Shown piece by piece: positions 12,067 through 22,267 of a stretch of DNA of 64,000 nt. A model generated the notes under the pieces. The model saw only the letters and a list, made by a program, of their open reading frames with translations. It ran no database searches and was not told where the DNA came from. Each line of letters opens with the position of its first letter. Within the stretch, counting starts at the first letter, position 1. Source of the DNA: Chytridium lagenaria (Eukaryota > Chytridiomycota > Chytridiomycetes > Chytridiales > Chytridiaceae); the NCBI GenBank assembly GCA_025449115.1, contig JAHLKC010000056.1, forward strand, positions 164,566 through 228,565, read 5' to 3'. The translations under genes and the position numbers were made by a program.

Positions 12067-13384
12067 CACAACGATTATGACAACATGATCTCATTACCGG
12101 CACTTGACCAAGTACCTGATCAAGAGCCGCCGCACGAAGCCCCAAACAACCCCGGGCCTTCTGCACATGATAGGAATTCAAATACTGTTCCCAATGCTTT
12201 CATGGCTAATGGACAGATATCTGGTGACTTTATTAAAGCCCAAAGAAATGACTTGAGATTTGCCAACGTCATCAAGTTCCTAGAGAAAGGAATCCTTCCT
12301 GAGGATCCTGATCTAAGAAAGGGTGTTTTAATGAATGCCCAGAATATGGTGATGCGTGGTAGAGTTCTCTACCGTGTACTCTATGTGAAGGACTACCTCA
12401 TGCGACGATCGCCAGTGCGAGTCGCTTTATGTATCCCCACAAGGCTTCAGGATGTTGCGTTGGACGCCGTCCATGATGATATGATGGCTGGAGGACACCT
12501 CGGTGTTCGCAGACTTATCGCCACTACCCTAGATAGGTTCTGGTGGCCTACTATCCAAAAGACTTAGAGGCATATATACGACGATGCCTACATGTCAACA
12601 GTCTAAAGATAACTTGACTAGAAAAGGTGCCGTGAGGCCCATACCCTTTGGTCATAGACCTTGGGATCGTGTTGCCATTGATATTGTTGGTCCTATGAAC
12701 ATTAGCCAACGTGGCAACAAGTATATTGTTGTCCTCACGGACTACTTTACCCGTTGGGCTGATGCTTTTGCCGTCCCCGACTTAGAAGCAAACACCATTG
12801 CTAGAATAGTTGTTGAGCAATGCTTTTGCCGCTTCGGCATCCCCTTGACCTTACACTCGGATCAAGGACAACCATTTCCTAGTGACCTCTTTAAGAGAGT
12901 TGCTACTGTACTAGGAATGAAACAATCCTTCTCTATGCCGTATTGGCCTCAGGCCAATGGTTTAGTTGAACGAACAAACAAAACCTTATGCCAGATGATA
13001 CGTGCATATATAAACCAAAGAACACATGACGATTGGGATGAAATACTCCCCTATGTGTTGTTTGCATACAGAACAACGGTCCACCAGACCACAAATGAAA
13101 CCCCATTCATGATGATGTTTGGCCGCGAGGCGTTTACGCCGGCTGACCTCAAGTTTGGTTATCCCACAGACGATGTGTTTGCGGAAGAATATCCTGACCC
13201 ACGATTATGGGCTCAGACAGGAGAAGAACCTCTGATAGCTGTTTCCACCACTAGAGGCACTGCAGAGGCTCTTCCTAAAATACTTGCTATGTTCTCTGAA
13301 CAGCTGCACTTCTTTGACGGTCGCTTAGCACGAGCCGCTCATGACTTGCTCGGACTGATGGTCGAGAGCCTTACTTGCTCATAG
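12067..13384 (+). pseudogene. Integrase (zinc-binding and DDE core) of the chromovirus
   Basis: The N-terminal H2C2 domain is visible as HDDMMAGGHLGVRR then RFWWPTI, followed after a frame break near 12567 by CLHC read in the other frame. The frame 12584-13384 holds the rve core: VAIDIVGPM (first Asp, about 12672), LHSDQGQPF (second Asp, about 12853) and NGLVERTNKTL (Glu, about 12956). The catalytic triad is complete. The core continues with DDWDEILPYVLFAYRT and TPFMMMFGRE, as in Ty3/gypsy integrases. Confidence 0.92.
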
Positions 13385-14982
13385 CTGACGTCCTTAAGAA
13401 ATATGGTTATGATCTATTTTACCTTGTCCACATCCACTCGATGAAGAGACTTGGACACACCTTCCAATGGAGATCCTTTGGAAGGAATGAATCTTCCCAG
13501 ATGCATTCGTTAACTCGTAAAGCGAAAACGACTTTGCATGGGAAAGAAAAGGACGCCTATGTATCCATTATTCATAATGGCTGTATGACCGAACGCCCAC
13601 ATCTGCGTGACAGTTACCCCATATTTGTTGACAACGCCATGAACTTATATGTCAACAACACTCTGGTACTTTCCCCAGATATTATACACCTCAATGCTGG
13701 CCGTCCCCTTGTTGACGATGGACCTGCACGACATGTTAGAATCATTGACCTTAAAGTCAATGACGATCAGGACGATTATATTTCCCCTGAAGATGATATA
13801 GACACTGACACACATGTGAGTGTGCTCATGAATACTCGACAAGCCCTTCAGGACTTTGTCAAAGAATCCCTCAACGATGATGATGATCGTTTAGAGGCTA
13901 AAGATTATGTTACTCAGCTCGCTGCTAGGCTAGCCTATTCAAAGGCCGTACTCTTGCGTGCAGAACTCAAACGCAAGAGACGAGCACAACAAAATAAACC
14001 CAGTCGCAACAAACACTCGTTTGATGTTGGTGACCTGGTATGGCTCTCTGTTCCCTTGAAGACTGAACGTCGAGGGAAAGAGAACAAGAATGCCCCCACT
14101 AAGAAGTTCCAATTTAGATGGGCTGGCCCTATGCGTGTCCTTAGTAAATCTATGGACAGCAATAGATACACAGTTGTAGAGCTCCTCCCTGGAGGCCAGC
14201 TCTTATCACGACTTGCTAATGCTGCTAGACTCCGACCATTTGAGTCTTTGCCGCCTACAGAAACTGCTAATGCTGCATCTGCAGAAGTAGCTTCAGATGA
14301 CTTTGCTGCTGAGATTGCAGCATGGAAAGAACTCCAAGTTATTAGACGCATGCCTAAGAATAAGGTAGCTGTTGGAGTTAATCGCGAACTGTTTCGACGA
14401 TTCGATGAAGAAGTCGCTGATGCCGACTATAATGATCCTGAGTTCTATGTTGAGAAACTGGATTATCATACTTATGATACTCATAACAAAAAGTATAAGT
14501 ATTATGTTAAATGGCTCGGTCATGGAACCGCGCATAACCTTCTAATGGATGAAGAGGCTTTACCCCCATCCATAGTTAAAGATTACTGGGACCGTGTTGC
14601 TAAGACACAGCCCACGGCATATGCTCTAAGAGTAGTGTACGAAAAGAATGCTGGCCGCAAGAGACTTGCGCCTAAGCCCATATCCTACACGATGCCTGAA
14701 GATAATGATGGTTATCGTAGTGAGGATGAAAATGAAGGTATCCTTGATGATACCCCTCATAGCCCCATAAAAAAACGTAAGCGCAAGGCTAAACGTACTC
14801 TACGGCAGGCTGTACCCATAGATTCTGATGACCAGAATGCTATTGATAATGAAGTTCCTCATTTGGAACCTGATATAGATAATAATCTGAATGATGATTA
14901 TCCTGATAAAAACTTTGAAGTACCTTTAGCTATAGAAATGCTAGATGGTAACAATTATGTAACTCTTGCCATGGCCTTATAG
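13375..14982 (+). CDS. Integrase C-terminus: GPY/F-like region plus chromodomain
   Basis: The frame is open for 535 codons. Near 14015-14250 FDVGDLVWL and FRWAGPMRVL match the GPY/F-type end of gypsy integrases. Near 14400-14610 FYVEKLDYH, KYYVKWLGHG and the following acidic helix form a chromodomain, which in chromoviruses is thought to steer integration towards modified histones. The last part is acidic with a basic run (KKRKRKAKR, near 14772) that could be a nuclear-localisation signal. The ORF ends about 100 bp before the 3' LTR. Confidence 0.88.
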   Translation: MLIADVLKKYGYDLFYLVHIHSMKRLGHTFQWRSFGRNESSQMHSLTRKAKTTLHGKEKDAYVSIIHNGCMTERPHLRDSYPIFVDNAMNLYVNNTLVLSPDIIHLNAGRPLVDDGPARHVRIIDLKVNDDQDDYISPEDDIDTDTHVSVLMNTRQALQDFVKESLNDDDDRLEAKDYVTQLAARLAYSKAVLLRAELKRKRRAQQNKPSRNKHSFDVGDLVWLSVPLKTERRGKENKNAPTKKFQFRWAGPMRVLSKSMDSNRYTVVELLPGGQLLSRLANAARLRPFESLPPTETANAASAEVASDDFAAEIAAWKELQVIRRMPKNKVAVGVNRELFRRFDEEVADADYNDPEFYVEKLDYHTYDTHNKKYKYYVKWLGHGTAHNLLMDEEALPPSIVKDYWDRVAKTQPTAYALRVVYEKNAGRKRLAPKPISYTMPEDNDGYRSEDENEGILDDTPHSPIKKRKRKAKRTLRQAVPIDSDDQNAIDNEVPHLEPDIDNNLNDDYPDKNFEVPLAIEMLDGNNYVTLAMAL

Positions 14983-15085
14983 ACTTGCCGATAATGCAAG
15001 CTTTGATATATTTACAGATAGTTCTTATACTTCTGACAGCTAAGTTAGACTTTTCTACGTAAGTCTTTTCTTAAAAACGGGAGAA

Positions 15086-16021
15086 TGTGAAGAATTACAT
15101 TATTCACATGGCCTATGGCTCATAAGGACATTTCGTCTAAGTCCGTTGAGTTCCGTTATATCCCGCATCGACGCGTATATTTACGCGTCATATTGAATCC
15201 TCCCTTCTTTTCCCTTTGGGTTTTTTATATATAGTTTTTTCCCCACGTTTATAGGGTTTTTATTGAAGGAGGTGGCGCACATATGTGCCGTTTATGTGTG
15301 TGTGCATATGTTGTGTCTATTATTTATTTGTATTTTGTGTATTACTTTAATATGAGAGATTTCTTGATTTAATTTGTACATGTTGAATCAAGTAGTTGAT
15401 ATTGAGTTGATCCCCATCCTCTATCTCACGCGCGTGGCCTCGCCGTGATCTCCCTTCACTCCTTCTTGGATGGCAGCCCACCCCTCTACCCCCTGCCACC
15501 TGGTGAAGCCGCAATCCAGCTGTTTGAAGCAGAAGGCTGCGATGGGAGCCCAAGGGTCCTCCTCATTGTCAGTGTCCTTTAGCTTAGGCTTGGTCGGCTA
15601 CATTCCACCTCTGATGATCCCCGAGCCGGTGATCGACGCTGCAGGCAGGTGATGAGTGAGGTTACCCTGTGCCAGCTCGTGAGGCAACGAGATCTCACGT
15701 TCCAAAAGGTGCCATAGCAGGAAGGCAAGGAGGCTTTCAGCCATCCCCGATCGCCAGGAGACGATCTGGTGCTCATATTGGTTTATAGCAAGGTAAGTCG
15801 ACATAGAAGATACTAAAACCGTTCCCTTCTCCCTTTAATTAAGCAGAACTCGCGATACTCACCCACACCATCGCCAAACAACAACAACATCACTTAGATC
15901 AGGAGTACATCCTGTCCCTAGGTGCTCTGTGGACTTGCTCTGCTGGAGCAACTCCTTTACTCTTCTCCCCTACCCCCTAGTCGAAGCTAGGTAGGGAGGG
16001 ATGGGTCAAGAGAAGATCACA
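15086..16021 (+). repeat. 3' LTR of the chromovirus, with polypurine tract just before it
   Basis: The repeat is 936 bp, starts TGTGAAGAATTAC and ends CA. The purine-rich AAAAACGGGAGAA at 15073-15085 is the likely polypurine tract. A TATA-like TATATATAG lies near 15226. The boundary at 16021/16022 matches the point where a minus-strand RT frame of another element is cut. Confidence 0.93.
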
Positions 16022-17021
16022 ATGAAGAGGTAAAGTGGATTTGTAACGAGACGTAGTAAACCTGTTAGGATACACACAAGGCACCAAATGGTAGCGGCAT
16101 CCCCCCCGCACAAGAAGGGTACATGAGGCTTGGAGAGAAGGACCAACAGCGGCATCATCAATCCAGATTAACGCCGGAATTTGCCAAGCGCGAACGTAAC
16201 AGGTGAGAGCGACGGCCATAGTTTGCGTAATGTATGGAGACGGCGACCAACCAAATACCAGAACCGTAGAGACCAGGTAGTAATCAATGCCGTCGATGGT
16301 AGCAATGGTACCAAAATATTGATAACTGGAGGGGTGGAGAGGGATGTTGTTGAAACAACTGGCGATATCAATGACGGCGGCGGAGTGGGAGGTCCAGTAG
16401 GTCAAGGCTTGGATACCCTCCATCGTGAAAGGGAGGGGTTGCATCCAACAGTTCAAAGAGTACAGTCGTCGCATTTGCGGGGCTTGGTGGGCTCGATCAG
16501 GATAGGTTTACCATGTAGAGGTTGGAAGGAAAACCGGCTGATACCGGACCCACAATGCGACGGGCACCCGACTGGAGATCCTTGGCGGTAGAGGTGGCAA
16601 CGAAATCGAGGAAAGGCGCTGGTACAGGGTAAGAGGGAGCAACCCCACGGGGAGGTAGATCGGCTGAGTAATGGCGACCGCGATAGACGCCATCAAACGG
16701 TTGGATGAAGTCTTCGACGCGGACACCCTCTGCGACCCATCGGTGAATCAGAGCCGCCTCGCGAGGGGGTGAGTAAGCGAGGATTTCCTCCCACATGGGA
16801 AGGGTTGAAGAATTAACGCATCCCGCCACAAAAGCCGACGGGTTAGGGAAGGGTATGTCGTGCGGTGTTGAATGAGAGGAGCCATTGAGAAGACTGGAGA
16901 GTCGAGAGTGAAGCGAGGCGCGGGTTGGGGGCGGAGTAGGCGTACCATCGGATAAACACCACAATGATGGTGTTGGAGGCTGGACAATGGAATACACGAA
17001 ATAAAATAAAGTGGAATACAA
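16022..17021 (-). pseudogene. Reverse transcriptase fragment of the minus-strand element
   Basis: Two minus-strand frames join near 16500 through a one-base shift. The first gives a Pro-rich region ending YMVNP; the second gives LIEPTKPRKCDDCTLFE, AAVIDIASCFNNIPLHP (first catalytic Asp), DYYLVSTVLVFGWSPSPYI and ALIWIDDAAVG (catalytic IDD). Coding similarity stops at 16022, where the chromovirus LTR begins. The linker to gag (about 17022-17075) is AT-rich with a stop codon, so pol may be reached by splicing or reinitiation. Confidence 0.72.
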
Positions 17022-17075
17022 ATGTATTAATATTTGATGTTAACATAAACAAGAAAAGGAGGGTGGGCAAGGCAA

Positions 17076-17695
17076 CTAAGTAGAGCAGTGGAGCCGAGCA
17101 CAAACCGCACTAGTAGCGCTGGGCTTCGAACAACGGTTTGAACAGTCTCGTCCATAGTGACCACGTTTTTTGCAGTGGCCGCAAACATTCTGGTCGGTGG
17201 GTGGTTTTGGGAGTGAAGACATAGAGGTCTTGGTGGTACCCACCGGGGCCGAACGGGAATCCGACGAAGAACCCGACGCCGGGCGCTCGTAAGGTGTCTG
17301 GGCGAGGCGGCGGGAGTGGGTGATCTTCACAGCATTACCAAGTTGGCGAGACTCGTTTAATATAGCAGCCGCCAGAAGGGAAGCGTCTGGATTGGGCAAG
17401 CGCCAACCCAGGATATTGATAATGGCGGAAAGCTCGTTGCGGAGTGGAAGAAACTCCCCGTCGGCTAAGCGGAAGTGGGAGCGGTTAAGGAGGGTCTTCC
17501 AAGCCGACGATTGAGCCGGGCTGAGGCACCGGCAATCCACCCCAATGTCGTGAAGGATGGAGAGGCGACCATAGAAAGCATCACGCGAGCGGATCCAAAA
17601 GGGCGGAGGGTCCCGTTCATTAGAACGAAGGAACTCGGCAGCCTCAGACCGGAAAGTACGCAAGGCCTGGGCATAGATAGCGACGTGCTATAAAG
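17076..17695 (-). CDS. Gag C-terminal part with a CCHC zinc knuckle
   Basis: The minus-strand frame runs about 195 residues and ends shortly after a zinc knuckle, CGHCKKRGHYGRDC, with the exact C-x2-C-x4-H-x4-C spacing (about 17135-17176). The upstream part is helical and charged, as expected for a capsid region. A knuckle of this type binds the element RNA. The frame continues upstream without an ATG, so it is joined to the gag part at 17.7-18.6 kb by a shift or an intron. Confidence 0.75.
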
Positions 17696-17794
17696 GAAGG
17701 TGGTAAGAAAAAGGGCGGTGGGGAAAGCATAGGCGGTGGTATGTAGAGTTGGGGCGGGAATCCAAGCAAACCATGTGCCATGAAAGGGATGGCG

Positions 17795-17940
17795 GGGGTA
17801 TGCCAGGAGCTGGCGAGGGTTGCCAGGGGCTAGCGGGGGTGTGCCAGGAGCTGGCGGGGGTGTGCCAGAAGCTGGCGGGGGTGTGCCAGGAGCTGGCGGG
17901 GGTGTGCCAGGAGCTGGCGGGGTGTGCCAGGAAAGGAGAG
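17795..17940. repeat. 21-bp minisatellite inside gag
   Basis: About six to seven tandem copies of a 21-bp unit built on GTGTGCCAGGAGCTGGCGGG. As 21 is a multiple of three, every frame stays open across it, and the minus strand reads as a seven-residue Pro/Ala/Ser/His/Trp/Thr repeat. Unit-to-unit changes are single bases. Confidence 0.9.
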
Positions 17941-17973
17941 GACGCAAGGTGTGCGTAGGGAGGAAATGACGAG

Positions 17974-18612
17974 TCAAATCCGAGATGGACCAAAGGCCAT
18001 AAATATGAAAAGAAGGTATAATAAAAGAGATTTACAAAGGAAATGTAGTATACATACAGGTACGTAGGGATCCTCGGAAAAGATGTCCGTATCGCGGATA
18101 AACTGACCAATATCAATCACCGAAGAAGGAGGAACGGTCGGAGTGCGCGGTGAAAGACGAGAACGGGATTCGAGTTCCAAGGCAGCGATACGCTCTTGAT
18201 GAGCACGAATAATCGCTTCAGCATCAGCCAATTCCCTACGGGCGAGAACGAGAGGATCCGGAGCCCCGTTGTCTGGATTGATAACATTAGGGGGAGGGAT
18301 AACGGGGGGTGGATTAGGCGCGATTAACGGATGATCAGCGGCCCCCCCCCCGTTAACCAGTGCTTGATTGACTGGATTACCAACAAAAGCGGTGAGGTTA
18401 GTGACGGGATCGACCGCGGGACGAGGAATAATAGCCGAGAGGGCCGTCATGATGCGAGGACGCATAGCTAAAAGCCCTTTCGGCCAAGGACGAGGCATTC
18501 CAATTGCCGTTGCGACGTTTTTGAGAGCGGTGTAGGAAAGGACGCTCACAAGCACACCATCCCAAGTGGTAAGGTGAGCGTCCAGTGGTGGGGGTGGTGG
18601 TGGTAAATCGTC
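17974..18612 (-). CDS. Gag N-terminal part of the minus-strand element
   Basis: An ATG at 18612 starts MDDLPPPPPPLDAHLTTWDG, followed by about 200 residues with Pro/Asn-rich stretches and a helix rich in Glu and Arg (near 18170-18240). No enzyme motif is seen. The frame becomes AT-rich and hydrophobic after about 18060, suggesting an intron or frame break before the zinc-knuckle part. Assignment rests on position and composition. Confidence 0.5.
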   Translation of the reverse strand, partial: DDLPPPPPPLDAHLTTWDGVLVSVLSYTALKNVATAIGMPRPWPKGLLAMRPRIMTALSAIIPRPAVDPVTNLTAFVGNPVNQALVNGGGAADHPLIAPNPPPVIPPPNVINPDNGAPDPLVLARRELADAEAIIRAHQERIAALELESRSRLSPRTPTVPPSSVIDIGQFIRDTDIFSEDPYVPVCILHFLCKSLLLYLLFIFMAFGPSRI

Positions 18613-18648
18613 CATCGAACGTCGGAGAAGCGAGAAACAAGGCAACTT

Positions 18649-18768
18649 AACTGCACCGGGTGTGCAGTTGAGTTGGAGAAAATGAAGAAGTTGTCCTTCA
18701 TTTTCTCAACTCACCGATACCTTATGCACATAATGTCCGACTATGTTCGGACATTGTGTAACACAAGG
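18649..18768. repeat. Three consecutive hairpins at the 5' flank of the minus-strand element
   Basis: ACTGCAC/GTGCAGT (18650-18668), GAGTTG(G)AGAAAATGAAG with its complement (18671-18712) and ATGTCCGA/TCGGACAT inside a longer imperfect palindrome (18721-18768) lie back to back. They separate the gag start from the duplicated exon gene and probably mark the element terminus or an RNA structure in its leader. Confidence 0.75.
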
Positions 18769-18815
18769 TAACTTTGGTGAGTAGAGCGAATTCTGGAGAT
18801 TATGTTTTTTTTCAG

Positions 18816-19639
18816 TCGCTTGCAGAAGATCTGGTGAACGCGTCAGATGCCAACGTCGGCCATGAGGGCGGTGTGGATTTTGCAGAAACGGAGGGCGACC
18901 TGGAAGCCGACGCTGGGCTGATGGCCACAATGAATGTCCGCAAAGACAGAAGCGAGACGACTGCGGAGATGGCCGCGGATGCCGGCGAGGAGGTTATGGT
19001 TAGCTCCTCTCTTCCACATGATTGTTCTTCTTCTTCTTCCTTTGTGACAAATTAACGTTTTAATGCGCGACTCATTTTTTTCATATATTTTTTATTTTCA
19101 GTCGCTTGGCGAAGATCTGGTGAACGCATCAGACGTTCACGTCGACCATGAGGGCGGTGTGGATGTTGTAGAAACCGAGGACGCTGTGGAAGCAGAAGTT
19201 GAGCTCGTGGCCACTGCGAATGTTCCCGTGTACCTGGAGGAAGGCGGTGATGACTTTACGGTTAGTTTTTCTATCATGCGTAATATTGTTCTTAGCAGTG
19301 ATGCTGATTTTATAATCCTTTAGTTACTTGGTCAACGTGTCCATGAACCAACTCCCGCGACTTCTCCCGCTAGTAACGTAGACATCACTGAGCCTGTCAA
19401 GAACGAGGCTGTCACCATTGAGGAACAATCCGAGGATATTGGCCATATGATTGTGAGTCCCGTTTGCTAAAACCGTTCTCGTATGTCTAACTTTGATTTT
19501 TTAGATGCTTGCTGAGAGATACGCGCTCCACGGTCGCTCGCGACGGGGGAATGGCTGCAGAGGCTCTAGGAATGGCAGGCAACCCCCTTCGCAGGAGGAG
19601 CTTCGTCGCATTGCGTTGGTAACGAGGTTTAAGAAGTAG
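18816..19639 (+). pseudogene. 5'-truncated copy of the phase-0 exon-cassette gene
   Basis: Four exons (18816-18998, 19102-19260, 19324-19452, 19505-19639) match exons 8-11 of the gene at 22268-24768 in length, frame and splice sites. Homology begins only a few bases before the TTTTTTCAG acceptor at 18815; upstream lie the hairpins of the retroelement, so the front seven exons are absent here. All introns fall between codons. The product is acidic and ends in a basic tail (SRRGNGCRGSR). No known domain is recognised. With no start exon it is probably a pseudogene unless an upstream exon has been recruited. Confidence 0.75.
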
Positions 19640-19741
19640 AGATTAATGTACAGCTGTTCTTAGAAGCGTGGACTTTTAAAGCAAATAAAGGTTTTTTTTA
19701 GATGTAGACCAAAATTTTCTCTTGTTTGGGCTTCTTCTGAG

Positions 19742-21067
19742 ATGCAAGGGAGGCCGTCGTCTCGGGTCCAACCACCCCTTTCCATCTTACCTCTAGAGTT
19801 ACGGCACAAGATCCTTCGCCTCACAGAGGATGTTGAACTCAACGTTACCATAAAGCTTGAATGCCTTTGGCTGGATTTGCCCAGACTTCACCCTTCCGAC
19901 CCAACAACGGCATTTGACCGTCTCCATCCAGCTTCACAATACTTTCCCATCTCCGTGGAGATTGCTGAAAAACTCGATAATGAACTTATCAACATCACAG
20001 ACGAAAGTACTGCCATAATTGCTTGGCACATTCGATATCAACAACGCAGGTTCTACATCTATTTGCACGAGGTGGCAGAACATGGCCGGTTAAAAGTCAT
20101 CCAAATGTTTCATCGTTTCCGGTCAACTCTGTTCAGTTCCAATGTCATGGATGGAGCTTGTAGGAATGGTCACATTGATATCGTTAGATTTCTTCACACC
20201 TACCGCTCGGAAGGGTGCTCTACGGCCGCGATGGACGAAGCGGCAGAGAATGGTCATTTGGAGGTGGTGCAATTTCTGCACGAGAATCGAACGGAAGGCT
20301 GTACAGTAGCTGCCATGGATGGAGCAGCGGCCTACGGGTATTTAAATGTGGTTATATTCTTGCATGAAAATCGAGACGAGGGTTGCTCCAAAATGGCAAT
20401 GTGTCGTGCTGCAAGATCTGGGTGTTTGGATGTCGTTCAATTCTTACACGAAAACAGGACGGAAGGATGCACCAGAAAAGCAATGGAGTGGGCGGCCGCC
20501 AGTGGGCATCTTGATGTCGTCAAGTTTCTTCATGAGAATAGGACGGAAGGAGGCGGGACGGGTGCGATGGATTGGGCAGCTGATAACGGGCAACTGGAGG
20601 TCTTGAGGTTTCTTCATGAAAACAGAGGAGAAGGTTGTACTGTTAATGCAATGAACTGGGCGGCCTTGCATGGACATTTGGAGGTCGTGGAGTTTTTGCA
20701 TAATAATCGAAGTGAGGGCTGCACGACTGCTGCGATGGATGGGGCGGCTAAAAACAGACATTTGGAGGTTGTTATATTCTTACATGAGAACAGGAAAGAA
20801 GGCTGCACGAAAGGTGCGATGAATTTCGCTGCAGAGGCTGGATGGTTGGCTGTGGTTCGATGGTTGCATGAAAACCGAACAGAAGGTTGCACGGCTTGGG
20901 CCATGGACAGCGCAGCTTCGTATGGAGACTTGGAGATGGTTCGGTTCCTAGTTGAAAATCGAACAGAGGGATGTGTCAAGGATGCTCTTGCTAGGGCTGC
21001 TGAGAATGGACATGATGAGATAGTGGTGTTTTTAAGGAGCAATCTCAGAAAGTGCCCGCAGGCCTAG
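19742..21067 (+). CDS. F-box-like plus ankyrin-type repeat protein (copy 1)
   Basis: A single-exon 441-residue ORF starts at an ATG about 100 bp after the preceding gene. Residues 13-27 (LSILPLELRHKILRL) resemble an F-box core. From about residue 130 there are roughly eleven repeats of about 27 residues with the consensus AMDxAAxxGHLxVVxFLHENRxEGCT, a short ankyrin-type repeat common in large families of amoebae, chytrids and giant viruses. A likely role is binding a protein partner, possibly as the substrate adaptor of an SCF ubiquitin ligase; that is inference. It is a paralogue of the ORF at 25198-26490 and both lie just downstream of copies of the same exon-cassette gene. Confidence 0.85.
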   Translation: MQGRPSSRVQPPLSILPLELRHKILRLTEDVELNVTIKLECLWLDLPRLHPSDPTTAFDRLHPASQYFPISVEIAEKLDNELINITDESTAIIAWHIRYQQRRFYIYLHEVAEHGRLKVIQMFHRFRSTLFSSNVMDGACRNGHIDIVRFLHTYRSEGCSTAAMDEAAENGHLEVVQFLHENRTEGCTVAAMDGAAAYGYLNVVIFLHENRDEGCSKMAMCRAARSGCLDVVQFLHENRTEGCTRKAMEWAAASGHLDVVKFLHENRTEGGGTGAMDWAADNGQLEVLRFLHENRGEGCTVNAMNWAALHGHLEVVEFLHNNRSEGCTTAAMDGAAKNRHLEVVIFLHENRKEGCTKGAMNFAAEAGWLAVVRWLHENRTEGCTAWAMDSAASYGDLEMVRFLVENRTEGCVKDALARAAENGHDEIVVFLRSNLRKCPQA

Positions 21068-22267
21068 GAAACATTTTAGGTGGTTATTCGGTTTTAAATA
21101 TTTTTGGACGTGTTCATTTATTTGTTTAGAAAGCGACTGGTATTGCTTTAGTTTTTTTTCCCCAAAGTTGCAAATAAATGAGTGTTGGTGCATTGAGTAT
21201 TCTTGGGCACGACTTTATATTATAATACCGTCGCGTGTATGTCTACATGGACTATGCTTAACCCCATAATTATTTTTATAGCTGCTTACGAACAGGGCTG
21301 TTGGTAAAAGCGCTCTGGCTCGTGTCCGTTATGACAGCAGCTTGAGATCGCCTCCCCCACGTTGTCCAGTACTCTGAAAATACGATTAGTTACGGCTTCC
21401 GATTTGACGGCATTTCTTCTCAACAGCCTTCTTCACATACAACGCGCGCCAGATCTTTTGGTTCATAAATGCGCGCTGATTTCTAAGGACAAAACTCTTG
21501 GACGAGTTATTGGAACGAGTAACATGCTTTATGACGGGGCATGATCAGTGGGTCCATGGAAATATGCATGCTGCAATTGTTTTTGGGATCGACGTCGAGT
21601 GCTGAAAAAGCTTCCAGACGGATAATAAGACCGTCATTACACCGTCTTGTGGCATACCTGGAATTAAATTCATCGGAAAGGCCGTGCTCATATTTTTCCA
21701 TCATCACGTTCTACGCGACGTGTTCAGGGTACGGGTGAAGGCCACTGAGTTTCGGACACAATCTTTTTCCAATGTTTTGCTCTGCGCTTTCTTCTGCAAA
21801 GAGGGATCGTCTTCAACCTTCCTCGCATCCAGGTGATCCATGCTACAATGAGCACAGAGCAGGGATGCTGCAATCTGATGGGTGGATATGCGCTGTCAGT
21901 CTTCTAGGAACACGCATTACCAATAAACCTTCTCGCTTTCCTAAAGATTCGCAAGCGGGTTTGAAAGGAGGGGGATTGAAGACCCATGATCCAGAGCGTT
22001 CCACCCATCAAAATGCAGGAGAGAAGGATCGACCCTCAGCAAGAAGATTTGCTCGTTGATGGGATGGCTCACCATCTCTCTCCAACCACAAAGGCTCGCG
22101 GAAGATTTCGTGATTCAGCAGCCATGATTCAGCTCCGAATCGGACCTGTGAGGATAAAGAGAGGGTCACTCTCTCTACTGCGAAGCTCTTCATACATTCT
22201 TTCTCAAAAACGACAGCGTTAGAGATATTGAACCACATCCTTCCATTTGCTCTTCACTCTTTCTACC
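21068..22267. other. Intergenic stretch between the two modules, no gene supported
   Basis: About 1.2 kb with moderate GC. Only short ORFs on both strands; none shows a recognisable motif or a convincing splice pattern. It may contain remnants of older duplicated sequence or the promoter of the exon-cassette gene. Confidence 0.4.

Larger units (their letters stand above)
1..16021 (+). mobile_element. Large Ty3/gypsy chromovirus with an added EEP (APE/ExoIII-like) domain
   Basis: Positions 1-845 and 15179-16021 are direct repeats, the LTRs of one element. The 3' LTR starts TGTGAAG after a purine-rich tract and ends CA, so the first ~93 bp of the 5' LTR lie outside the window and the whole element is about 16.1 kb, very large for the group. 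In order it carries a leader with a primer-binding site, an extra ORF, gag, retropepsin, RT, RNase H, an EEP nuclease domain, integrase (zinc domain plus DDE core), a GPY/F-like region and a chromodomain. The RT-RH-IN order and the chromodomain place it among Ty3/gypsy chromoviruses. Single-base indels break nearly every ORF. The 3' LTR end at 16021 interrupts another retroelement, so this copy is nested. Its left target site is not visible. Confidence 0.93.
16022..18775 (-). mobile_element. Minus-strand retroelement (probably DIRS/Ngaro-like), 3' end cut by the chromovirus
   Basis: Reading from right to left, the element holds three inverted-repeat hairpins at its 5' flank (18649-18768), a Pro-rich gag N-terminus, a zinc-knuckle gag segment and an RT that stops at the 3' LTR of the chromovirus. 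Any RNase H, methylase or tyrosine recombinase would have been downstream and is not in the window. The RT style (IEPTKPRKCDD, then FGWSPSPYITQT and IWIDD) reminds me of tyrosine-recombinase retroelements rather than Ty1 or Ty3, but without the recombinase this stays tentative. Confidence 0.65.

Noticed and set aside
6600..12600. Programmed frameshifting as the cause of the chromovirus frame changes
   Set aside because: There are too many shifts, in both directions, within domains; programmed sites would be one or two at domain borders.
20444..21042. Minus-strand ORFs opposite the ankyrin-type genes
   Set aside because: They are reverse shadows of the repeat and have no independent start or motif.
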